Positions 1 to 5,241 of a stretch of DNA of 10,686 nucleotides are shown here, one piece after another. The translations under genes and the position numbers were made by a program. Positions within the stretch are counted from its first letter, which is position 1. Every line of letters begins with the position of its first letter. The notes below the pieces were generated by a model. The model saw only the letters and a list, made by a program, of their open reading frames with translations. It did no database searches and had not been told where the DNA came from. Origin of the DNA: Bacillota bacterium (lineage in GTDB: Bacteria > Bacillota > Clostridia > Lachnospirales > WQUN01); contig WQUN01000169.1 in NCBI GenBank assembly GCA_009782085.1, positions 1 through 10,686 of the forward strand. Direction: 5' to 3'.

Positions 1-894
1 ATGACCGCGATGGGTTTCCACGAGGCGCTGACGTATTCCTTCGAGAGCCCGAAAGTCTTTGACAAGCTGCTGATCCCGGAAAACGACACCCTGCGGACGG
101 CGGTCACGATCACGAACCCGCTCGGCGAGGACTACGGCATAATGCGCACCACCACGCTGAACTCCATGCTGACGAGCCTTTCCAACAATTACAGCCGCCG
201 TAACCCCGTGGCGGCGCTGTTCGAAGCCGCGAAAACCTATATCCCGAGAGGCGCGGGGGAACTGCCCGACGAAGTGAACACCCTGACGGCCGGCATGTAC
301 GGCTGCGGGGATTTTTATACCCTGAAGGGCGCGATGTGCGAGCTCTTCGAGCATCTGGGAATCGGCGAGCCGGAGTTTACGAGAGAAACGTCGCTTCCGT
401 ACACGCATCCCGGACGAACCGCCCGCATACGGGCGGCGGCGCGTCCCGGGCCGTCCGGCGCGGACGGCTCCGTTGACCTGGGCTGGATCGGGGAGGCGCA
501 CCCGGACGTCCTGGACAATTACGAGATCGGGGAGCGGGCATGCCTGGCGGTCATTAATCTGGACGCGGCTTTCAGCGCCGCGACGCTGGAGCGCGTCTGC
601 AAGCCCCTGCCGAAGTTCCCGGCCATGGAGCGGGACATCGCGGTCATAGTCGGCGACGGGGTCGAGAACGGGCAAATGCTGAAAATAATCGCGGAGAGCG
701 GCGGGGAATTCCTGGAGAGCGCCGCCCTGTTCGACGTCTACAGGGGAGCGCAGGTCGGCGAGGGGATGAAATCCGCGGCCTACAGGCTGGTTTTCAGGTG
801 CGCGGAGCGGACGCTCAAAGACGCCGAGGCGGCGGAGGCCGTGGACAGGATTTTGGCTGGTCTGAGGGAAAAGGCCGGGGCTGTTCTGAGATAG
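1..894 (+). CDS. pheT: Phenylalanyl-tRNA synthetase beta subunit, C-terminal part (5' end outside window)
   Basis: This is the beta chain of the cytoplasmic alpha2-beta2 PheRS, which charges tRNA-Phe. The frame is open at the window edge, so the ATG at position 1 is an internal Met. About 297 C-terminal residues are visible of a protein usually near 800. Residues 46-80 contain the catalytic-like-core stretch (IMRTTTLNSML, then FEAAKTY), typical of the non-catalytic synthetase-like module of PheT. A second conserved stretch, GWIGEAHPDVLDNYEI, lies at 161-176. From about residue 202 (KPLPKFPAMERDIAVIV) to the end is the FDX-ACB (ferredoxin-fold anticodon-binding) domain that grips the tRNA. It ends in a normal TAG. 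The N-terminal, B3/B4 editing and B5 regions lie upstream and are not visible. pheS would be expected further upstream. No convincing terminator follows directly. Confidence 0.95.
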   Translation: MTAMGFHEALTYSFESPKVFDKLLIPENDTLRTAVTITNPLGEDYGIMRTTTLNSMLTSLSNNYSRRNPVAALFEAAKTYIPRGAGELPDEVNTLTAGMYGCGDFYTLKGAMCELFEHLGIGEPEFTRETSLPYTHPGRTARIRAAARPGPSGADGSVDLGWIGEAHPDVLDNYEIGERACLAVINLDAAFSAATLERVCKPLPKFPAMERDIAVIVGDGVENGQMLKIIAESGGEFLESAALFDVYRGAQVGEGMKSAAYRLVFRCAERTLKDAEAAEAVDRILAGLREKAGAVLR

Positions 895-911
895 CGCGGC
901 TGGAAGGGATT

Positions 912-1091
912 GTGACTTCTCTCCCGGCCGATTTGGACGAGATCCGGCGGTATGCGGCAAGAGTCTGCGGGAACCACGAGGCTAGCGGCCCGGCGCAAGC
1001 GCCCGTCTTCTTCACAATGGACAGGATTATGGGATTTTCGAAAGAGGCAACGGGGTGGTACGAGGAATGGACCGCGGCAAGGCGGTCTTAG
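912..1091 (+). CDS. Possible small protein (59 aa), unrecognised
   Basis: This is an open frame between pheT and spoVS that could start at GTG 912, with a GGAAGGG stretch 3 bases upstream (spacing shorter than ideal). The peptide is polar with a Trp/Tyr-rich C-terminus (MDRIMGFSKEATGWYEEW). Third codon positions look as GC-rich as in neighbouring genes, which mildly favours coding. I recognise no family. The same frame runs on upstream into pheT, so it may be a chance extension or the decayed end of a lost gene. A 6-bp hairpin (GACCGC/GCGGTC, 1070-1087) lies in its last codons, but the T-run comes only about 12 bases later, so it is a poor terminator. The rest of the pheT-spoVS gap holds nothing I can name. 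Confidence 0.25.
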   Translation: MTSLPADLDEIRRYAARVCGNHEASGPAQAPVFFTMDRIMGFSKEATGWYEEWTAARRS

Positions 1092-1107
1092 ACTGAAACT
1101 TTTTGCC

Positions 1108-1368
1108 CTACCTCTGTTCCACCAAAAACCTTATCGAGGTTTTCTCCTGGCCGTCCACGTCCAGCTGAGCGAACGACGGGATGCAGATCAGGTCAATGCC
1201 GTTGGGCGCGACAAAACCGCGCGCGATGGCGATGCTTTTCGTGGTTTGGTTGACGGCGCCGGCGCCGATAGCAATCACTTCTACCGGCTGCCGGTTTCGA
1301 AGTATGGCGGCGATGGCTCCCGCGACCGACTTCGGCACGGAGTTTGTCGAGACTTTGAGCGTTTCCAT
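1108..1368 (-). CDS. spoVS: Stage V sporulation protein S
   Basis: This 86-residue protein has the full family length and matches the SpoVS consensus almost throughout: METLKVS at the start, VAGAIAAILR, VIAIGAGAVNQTTKSIAIAR (49-68), then GFVAPNGIDLICIPSF. SpoVS is a small Alba-like, probably nucleic-acid-binding protein. In Bacillus subtilis it is needed for progress of spore coat assembly and septation-related steps; the molecular mechanism is not settled. The ATG at 1368 is preceded by a strong ribosome binding site (AGGGAGGA in the mRNA, on + bases 1375-1382) with about 7 bases of spacing. It is convergent with pheT and downstream of the rnc terminator, so it appears to be its own transcription unit. 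Its presence points to a spore former or a close relative. Confidence 0.95.
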   Translation of the reverse strand: METLKVSTNSVPKSVAGAIAAILRNRQPVEVIAIGAGAVNQTTKSIAIARGFVAPNGIDLICIPSFAQLDVDGQEKTSIRFLVEQR

Positions 1369-1392
1369 TTTGTGTCCTCCCTGTGAGCAAGC

Positions 1393-1420
1393 AGTATATA
1401 AAAGAGCCTTTATCCGTCAT
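1393..1420 (-). promoter_or_regulatory. Possible spoVS promoter
   Basis: Read on the minus strand, ATGACG (1415-1420) and TATACT (1393-1398) are separated by 16 bases. This is an acceptable sigma-A-like pair that would start transcription about 18 bases ahead of the spoVS ATG. Just upstream on the same strand is CGAATAAT, which fits the -10 core (GAATWW) of the early-sporulation sigma-H consensus. Its matching -35 is weak. B. subtilis spoVS is known to be sigma-H dependent, so either site could be used. Confidence 0.35.
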
Positions 1421-1462
1421 TATTCGAGAAATAGTGTGCGCATTCGCGCGGCAAAATATGCA

Positions 1463-1493
1463 AAGCCCGCCTCTGGGAATCGGACGCGGGCTT
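1463..1493 (-). terminator. Terminator of the acpP-rnc operon
   Basis: A perfect 8-bp stem (AAGCCCGC at 1463-1470 with GCGGGCTT at 1486-1493) encloses a 15-base loop. It lies 32 bases beyond the rnc stop codon. On the minus strand it is followed by TTTGCATATTTT, a T-rich though interrupted tail. The plus-strand side is also A/T-rich, so it could work in both directions. It separates rnc from the spoVS promoter. Confidence 0.65.
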
Positions 1494-1525
1494 ATTATAT
1501 ATTCCGGCGGGTTGAATACAGGTTC

Positions 1526-2179
1526 TTATAAATTCATCTTTTTTATCGCGAAATACGCCGCCTTCTGCTCCGCGTCCTTTTTAGACCTGCCCTCCCCTAC
1601 CCCGAGGACCTGCCCGCCGAACGACACCGACGCGGTGAATATCTTTTCATGATCCGGCCCGCTCTCGCCAATAATCGCATAGACGGCCGGTTCTCTGCTG
1701 TCGCGCTGGATGGCCTCCTGGAGATAGGTCTTGTAATCCGCCATGAAACCGAACTCGCTTTTCAGCGCTTCGTCCAAAATTTCCAGGACGAACGCCCTCG
1801 CGGGTGCCAGGCCGCCGTCCAGATACAACGCGCCTATCACCGCCTCCAAAGCGTCTGCCAGTATGGAGTCCCTGTTCCGGCCGCCGCTCGATTCTTCCCC
1901 GCGCCCCAGGAATATCTCGCGGTCGAGCCCGATCTTACGGGCGAGGGACGCCAGGCTCGGCTCGCAGACCAGGCCCGCGCGGAGCCTCGTCATATCCCCC
2001 TCGGACTCGTCCGGATACTTATTGTACAGATAATCGCTGACAGAAAGCTCCAGAACCGCGTCGCCCAGGAATTCGAGCCGCTCGTTGAAGTCCCTGACCG
2101 AATTCTCGTGGGCGTAGGAGCTGTGGGTCAAAGCCGTCCTGAGCAGCTTTTCGTTCTTAAAAACATATCCGAGACGCAT
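1526..2179 (-). CDS. rnc: Ribonuclease III
   Basis: This is a double-strand-specific endoribonuclease that processes rRNA precursors and some mRNAs in the cytoplasm as a homodimer. From the ATG at 2179 it has 217 residues. The endonuclease domain carries HSSYAHEN and the family signature ERLEFLGDAVLEL (residues 33-45 from this start), with acidic active-site residues E36 and D40. Later comes ADALEAVIGALYLDGG with D109 and E112. A C-terminal dsRNA-binding domain runs from DYKTYLQE (148) to the end and finishes with GEGRSKKDAEQKAA. The frame is open to an ATG at 2218, which would add 13 residues and overlap acpP. I prefer 2179: it lies 4 bases after the acpP stop with AGGA about 12 bases upstream, while 2218 has no Shine-Dalgarno. 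It is short before the first helix, so the start is somewhat uncertain. Confidence 0.93.
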   Translation of the reverse strand: MRLGYVFKNEKLLRTALTHSSYAHENSVRDFNERLEFLGDAVLELSVSDYLYNKYPDESEGDMTRLRAGLVCEPSLASLARKIGLDREIFLGRGEESSGGRNRDSILADALEAVIGALYLDGGLAPARAFVLEILDEALKSEFGFMADYKTYLQEAIQRDSREPAVYAIIGESGPDHEKIFTASVSFGGQVLGVGEGRSKKDAEQKAAYFAIKKMNL

Positions 2180-2183
2180 CGGC

Positions 2184-2414
2184 TCACGTCCTCGCCTTTT
2201 TGACGTAGGCGACCGCATCGCCGACGGTTGCGATCTTCCCGGCGTCCTCGCTCGCGAACTCCATGCCGAAAGTTTCCTCCAGTTCGGAGATGATCTGGAA
2301 AATATCCAGCGAATCGGCCTTAAGGTCCTTTGTAAAAGAGGTTTCCATGGTTATCTTGTCGGCGCTGATGTTCATTTGCTCCGAGATTATCCGCTTTATT
2401 TTCTCGAACTCCAT
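2184..2414 (-). CDS. acpP: Acyl carrier protein
   Basis: This 76-residue acidic protein carries growing acyl chains on a 4'-phosphopantetheine arm in type II fatty-acid synthesis. The attachment site is Ser35 in the canonical KADSLDI motif, which a holo-ACP synthase modifies. Flanking helices are typical: FEKIKRIISEQ at the start, LEETFGMEF in the middle and TVGDAVAYVKK at the end. The ATG at 2414 follows an AAGGGGGC ribosome binding site. It is the first gene of a two-gene operon with rnc, 4 bases apart. The acpP-rnc adjacency is common in Firmicutes, but here plsX/fapR/fabD do not precede it and smc/ftsY do not follow it. Confidence 0.95.
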   Translation of the reverse strand: MEFEKIKRIISEQMNISADKITMETSFTKDLKADSLDIFQIISELEETFGMEFASEDAGKIATVGDAVAYVKKART

Positions 2415-2477
2415 ACATATGCCCCCTTGTGCGTTTGCTTACAGGTTCCAGGTTCTTATTCGTATTTATCCGCCACA

Positions 2478-2506
2478 AGTATAAACCAACAGCCCGGCAA
2501 ATACAA
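2478..2506 (-). promoter_or_regulatory. acpP-rnc promoter
   Basis: On the minus strand, TTGTAT (2501-2506) and TATACT (2478-2483) are separated by exactly 17 bases, a good sigma-A-type promoter. The predicted start near 2470 gives a leader of roughly 55 bases before acpP. No FapR-like operator palindrome was evident around it. Confidence 0.6.
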
Positions 2507-2570
2507 GCGGAATGCTAAAAATCGCCGCGACAAACACATGAAAGTATTTTTGCATAAAATCAGAGCAAGC

Positions 2571-2594
2571 TCGGCGCGCCGGGGTCGGCGCGCC
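2571..2594. repeat. Duplicated GGCGCGCC palindrome forming a hairpin
   Basis: The 10-mer TCGGCGCGCC occurs twice, separated by GGGG. Each copy contains the 8-base palindrome GGCGCGCC, so the two copies can pair as an 8-bp GC-only stem with a 6-base loop. It lies in the 292-base gap between the divergent acpP and ytaF-like genes, outside the acpP promoter. There is no T-run on either side, so it is not an ordinary terminator. It could be a dispersed intergenic repeat (REP-like) or a structured leader element. Confidence 0.5.
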
Positions 2595-2706
2595 CTACAT
2601 TCGCTGTGCGATTTGTATGTTCATGCGTTTGTCGTGTAAAAATCGCGGGCAAATCACGCAAACCCTCCGCGGCGAATAGACTAGGAGGAACAGCAATATA
2701 CAATCC

Positions 2707-3363
2707 GTGAAGTGGTGGTACTCCGTGTCCTTGCTCACTGTCCTCGAAGCTCTCGCCCTCGCCGCGTCCCTCTCCCTCGACGCGCTGATGGCGAGTTTCG
2801 CGTATGGCAGCGCGAAAATACGCATCCCGTTCCTGTCCGTGCAGATCATCAGCGCGGTTTGCAGCGCCGTCGTGGGCGTATCCCTTTTTATCGGCTCGCT
2901 GATCAGGCCTTACCTCCCCGCGCCGCTGACCACGGCCCTGTGCGTCGTGATCCTGTTCGTCCTCGGCTTTATAAAGCTGCTGGACGGGGTCACAAAATCC
3001 ATAATCAGAAAATACAGCCATATCAACAAGGAACTGCACTTTTCCATGTTCAATTTCAAGTTCATCCTGAGCCTTTACGCAGACCCTGAAGAGGCGGACA
3101 TCGACGCGTCCAGGAGCATTTCCACGGCCGAGGCTTTCTCGCTGGCCCTGGCGCTCTCACTCGACGGGCTGGCGGTTGGCTTCGGCGCGGCGCTGGGCAG
3201 CGTAAGCGTCCCCGCCGTCATAATCGGCTCCCTCGCCGCCAACACCGCCGCGGTGCTGCTGGGGAGCTTCATAGGCAATAAGGCGGCGAGGAGCATCAAA
3301 TTCAATTTTTCCTGGCTCGGGGGCGCTATCCTGATAATCCTCGCGCTGACAAAACTGTTATAA
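2707..3363 (+). CDS. ytaF: Sporulation membrane protein, YtaF/MntP-like
   Basis: This 218-residue polytopic membrane protein has hydrophobic segments at about 9-30, 43-65, 73-92, 142-162, 166-190 and 201-217. Two related halves carry the paired motifs SLSLDALMASFAYG (21-34) and ALSLDGLAVGFGAALG (149-164), each with an Asp in the membrane (D25, D153). This internal duplication is the hallmark of the MntP/YtaF superfamily. A polar loop (FNFKFILSLYADPEEADIDAS, about 115-135) with the Ala-Asp pattern is typical of YtaF rather than the manganese exporter MntP. YtaF proteins are annotated as sporulation membrane proteins; the transported substrate, if any, is unknown. The start is GTG 2707, the first in-frame start after the AGGAGGA at 2683-2689. 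The spacing of 17 bases is long, so translation may be modest. A weak promoter candidate lies at 2613-2642 (TTGTAT, N18, TAAAAA). No clear terminator follows. Confidence 0.85.
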   Translation: MKWWYSVSLLTVLEALALAASLSLDALMASFAYGSAKIRIPFLSVQIISAVCSAVVGVSLFIGSLIRPYLPAPLTTALCVVILFVLGFIKLLDGVTKSIIRKYSHINKELHFSMFNFKFILSLYADPEEADIDASRSISTAEAFSLALALSLDGLAVGFGAALGSVSVPAVIIGSLAANTAAVLLGSFIGNKAARSIKFNFSWLGGAILIILALTKLL

Positions 3364-3550
3364 ACAATGACATACGAGACGCTTGCTTATGCGATTACCG
3401 CGCCCCGCGCGCGGCAGGGCCGCATAAAAAACCCCTCCGCGTCCATAATAAGCAGAGCCGCAGCCAAGAGACCCAGGACAAAATCCATAGACGATTTGGA
3501 CCAAAGACAAGGAAATCGTAAAGGAAATTCGTGAAAATGAAAATATTTTG

Positions 3551-3579
3551 TTGACGTTTTTGTTCATATTGTGTATGAT
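3551..3579 (+). promoter_or_regulatory. rpsU promoter
   Basis: TTGACG (3551-3556) and TATGAT (3574-3579) are 17 bases apart in an A/T-rich stretch, a strong sigma-A promoter. Transcription would start near 3586, giving a leader of about 33 bases that ends in the rpsU ribosome binding site. Confidence 0.8.
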
Positions 3580-3618
3580 TAATATGCATAGAGGCGACTG
3601 TTGGAGGGAGGGATATTC

Positions 3619-3795
3619 GTGGCAGAGGTTAAACTTAAAGAGAACGAGACCTTAGACAGCGCTTTGCGCCGTTTTAAGAAGAGCTGCGCCAAGGCGGGCA
3701 TAATGGGCGAGGTCCGCAAGAGGGAGCACTACGACAAGCCCAGCGTGAAACGCAAGAAGAAATCCGAGGCGGCGAGAAAACGCAAGTATTATTGA
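3619..3795 (+). CDS. rpsU: 30S ribosomal protein S21
   Basis: This 58-residue, strongly basic protein of the small ribosomal subunit sits near the anti-Shine-Dalgarno region of 16S rRNA. It matches the family end to end: VKLKENETLDSALRRFKK, then EVRKREHYDKPSVKRKKK and the Arg/Lys-rich tail AARKRKYY. The start is GTG 3619, preceded by GGAGGGAGGGA (3603-3613) at ideal spacing and giving the normal length. An upstream in-frame TTG at 3601 would place the ribosome binding site inside the coding region, so it is rejected. It is transcribed alone from a strong promoter and ends at a strong terminator. Clostridial rpsU is often followed by a GatB/YqeY-like gene, which is absent here. Confidence 0.97.
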   Translation: MAEVKLKENETLDSALRRFKKSCAKAGIMGEVRKREHYDKPSVKRKKKSEAARKRKYY

Positions 3796-3814
3796 AAAAA
3801 TGAGAATACGCGGG

Positions 3815-3852
3815 AGCCGCGCAAGAGGCAGAATGCCTTTGCGCGGCTTTTT
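3815..3852 (+). terminator. rpsU intrinsic terminator
   Basis: A 10-bp perfect stem (AGCCGCGCAA at 3815-3824 with TTGCGCGGCT at 3839-3848) is capped by an inner AGGCA/TGCCT hairpin and followed directly by TTTTT. This is a strong Rho-independent terminator 20 bases after the rpsU stop. On the opposite strand there is no immediate T-run. Confidence 0.9.
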
Positions 3853-3933
3853 GTCCGCGCCGGGCGCAGAAAACACTGACCGGCGGCTGACGGAGGAGGT
3901 CAATGTTTCGCGCCCGGTCCGGCTCCCGCGGAC
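3853..3933. repeat. Imperfect palindrome of about 80 bp at a convergent junction
   Basis: The left arm consists of GTCCGCG (3853-3859), CCGGGCGC (3860-3867) and GAAAACACTGACC (3869-3881). The right arm consists of GGTCAATGTTTC (3898-3909), GCGCCCGG (3910-3917) and CGCGGAC (3927-3933). The arms pair with a 9-base bulge (3918-3926) on the right and one or two unpaired bases on the left. The loop is about 16 bases. No T-run follows the structure on either strand. It starts immediately after the rpsU terminator and ends 5 bases before the amidohydrolase stop codon, filling the whole gap between two converging genes. Confidence 0.6.
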
Positions 3934-3938
3934 TCTTG

Positions 3939-5225
3939 CTATTCCTTAAGCCCCAGGCCGTAAAACTCGTTCGGATTGTTAAAAAACCAGTCAAGCCCGA
4001 TCCGCTTGGCCTCGTCGATGCTTATCCATCCGCTTTCGGCCAGCTCCGAAAGCGCGCACGCCACGTTGTCCTTCGCCAGGGCGAGATACCCCGCGGCCCA
4101 CTCCACCATGCCCGTGTCCCCGCCGAAGGCGAAAACCTTGGAATGCGGCACGGTCATCACGGCGCGCTTCATCAGCTCGACGCAGTAAACGGGGTCTATG
4201 GCCTGGACCCAGCAGAGGTTCAGCCATACGTTCGGGTAATTCTTCCCCATGAACAGGTATTCGTCCATATAAGGCCAGTTCCCGTGGAAGAGGTCGAAGC
4301 GCACGTCCTCGTGCAGCTCGATGGTCGGGATCAGGTGACAGGCGTTCGTCTTGGCGATCTCGTTGCGTATGCCGGCCATGTGCCCGGTGTGGATCTGCAC
4401 CGGAAGGCCGTATTTCGCGGCCCGGCGAAGCGCGTAATGGAACAGCCAGTCGTCCAGCGCGCGGACCCGGTCGTCGCCGAACACGTCCCGCGGGTTGAAA
4501 ACCATGTCGTTGAAGACCTTCTCGGCCTCGGCCCTGTCCGGGTTTCCGTACGCGAGCGTCCGCCGGTAGGCCGTCTGGTCCTTGAAGCACACGACGCCGA
4601 AGTCCACGCATTTTTGAAGGTAGTTGTCAAAGCTCTCCAGATAATCGTCCAGAGTGGTTACGGGCCGGCCGAGATATTTCCGCAGCCTTTGCAGGTCCCC
4701 CTTGCAGTGGACGTCGTGGAAAAACGGCAAAGAGAAGGCGAAGCGGCAGTATTTGGAGCCTTTGGCCACGCCCTCGACATAGGACATCAGATCCCACATA
4801 TCCACCACCTTGGCCCTGATCCCCAGCTTTTCCATCATCTCGTCGTATACGGACGGGCCGCGGCCTTTCAGCTTCTCCTCCAGGGCCAGGAAATCCCCGT
4901 AAGTGTCTATGCCGCCAACGCCCCAGCACAGGCGGAGCCCCTCCATCATACTCCGCGCGTAGGCGGTCTTGTCTGACCTGCGGAAAACGCGCATGAAGCG
5001 CTCGTACTTTTCCTCGGAGGAAAGCCCGCCGTACGCCTCCCCGCCTGGGAAGCCCGCCTCCCCGCCGGCGGACTGGAAGTCGGACTCGTAGTAATTGCCC
5101 AGGATAAACGACAGCGCGTCGCCCGCCTCCTGATATTTGGCGTAGTGCTCGTGCGTCTCGATCACGGGGATATGATCGAGGTATTGCCGGATTTCCCCGA
5201 AGCCGGGGGCGCTTGAACTGTACAT
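3939..5225 (-). CDS. Amidohydrolase-superfamily metalloenzyme (uronate-isomerase-like subgroup)
   Basis: This 428-residue protein has the metal-ligand pattern of a TIM-barrel amidohydrolase. It shows HxH in PVIETHEHY (H25, H27), a possible carboxylated or substrate Lys in VVCFKDQTAY (K215), VQIHTGHMAG (H279, H282), LFHGNWPYMDE (H314), and a C-terminal strand-8-type Asp in FAFGGDTGM (D370). The overall look is closest to amidohydrolase-2/glucuronate-isomerase-related proteins. The substrate cannot be read from the sequence: hydrolysis of a C-N bond, decarboxylation and sugar isomerisation all occur in this superfamily. There is no signal peptide or membrane segment, so it is cytoplasmic. The ATG at 5225 follows AGGAGGC at good spacing. 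It starts 16 bases after the stop of the 998-residue gene, so the two are almost certainly one transcript. Its stop (TAG) is beside a large palindrome rather than a normal terminator. Confidence 0.8.
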   Translation of the reverse strand: MYSSSAPGFGEIRQYLDHIPVIETHEHYAKYQEAGDALSFILGNYYESDFQSAGGEAGFPGGEAYGGLSSEEKYERFMRVFRRSDKTAYARSMMEGLRLCWGVGGIDTYGDFLALEEKLKGRGPSVYDEMMEKLGIRAKVVDMWDLMSYVEGVAKGSKYCRFAFSLPFFHDVHCKGDLQRLRKYLGRPVTTLDDYLESFDNYLQKCVDFGVVCFKDQTAYRRTLAYGNPDRAEAEKVFNDMVFNPRDVFGDDRVRALDDWLFHYALRRAAKYGLPVQIHTGHMAGIRNEIAKTNACHLIPTIELHEDVRFDLFHGNWPYMDEYLFMGKNYPNVWLNLCWVQAIDPVYCVELMKRAVMTVPHSKVFAFGGDTGMVEWAAGYLALAKDNVACALSELAESGWISIDEAKRIGLDWFFNNPNEFYGLGLKE

Positions 5226-5241
5226 ATGGAGCCTCCTTTTT

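Noticed and set aside
1070..1087. Hairpin considered as the pheT terminator
   Set aside because: The stem is only 6 bp and the T-run begins about 12 bases after it, so an intrinsic terminator is not supported.
1649..2203. Long plus-strand frame opposite rnc
   Set aside because: It is the antisense shadow of rnc, a clear RNase III gene; GC-rich third positions create such frames throughout the window.
2180..2218. N-terminal extension of rnc starting at ATG 2218
   Set aside because: No ribosome binding site precedes it, it overlaps acpP by over 30 bases, and the added residues (Arg/Ser/Lys-rich) do not resemble the RNase III N-terminus.
3903..4976. Plus-strand frame of 357 codons with a perfect GGAGGAGGTCA Shine-Dalgarno before its ATG
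   Set aside because: It lies almost wholly antisense to the amidohydrolase, has a shadow-like His/Val/Arg-rich composition and no recognisable motif. The GGAGGAGG is in the loop and arm of the palindrome at 3853-3933, so the match is probably chance.
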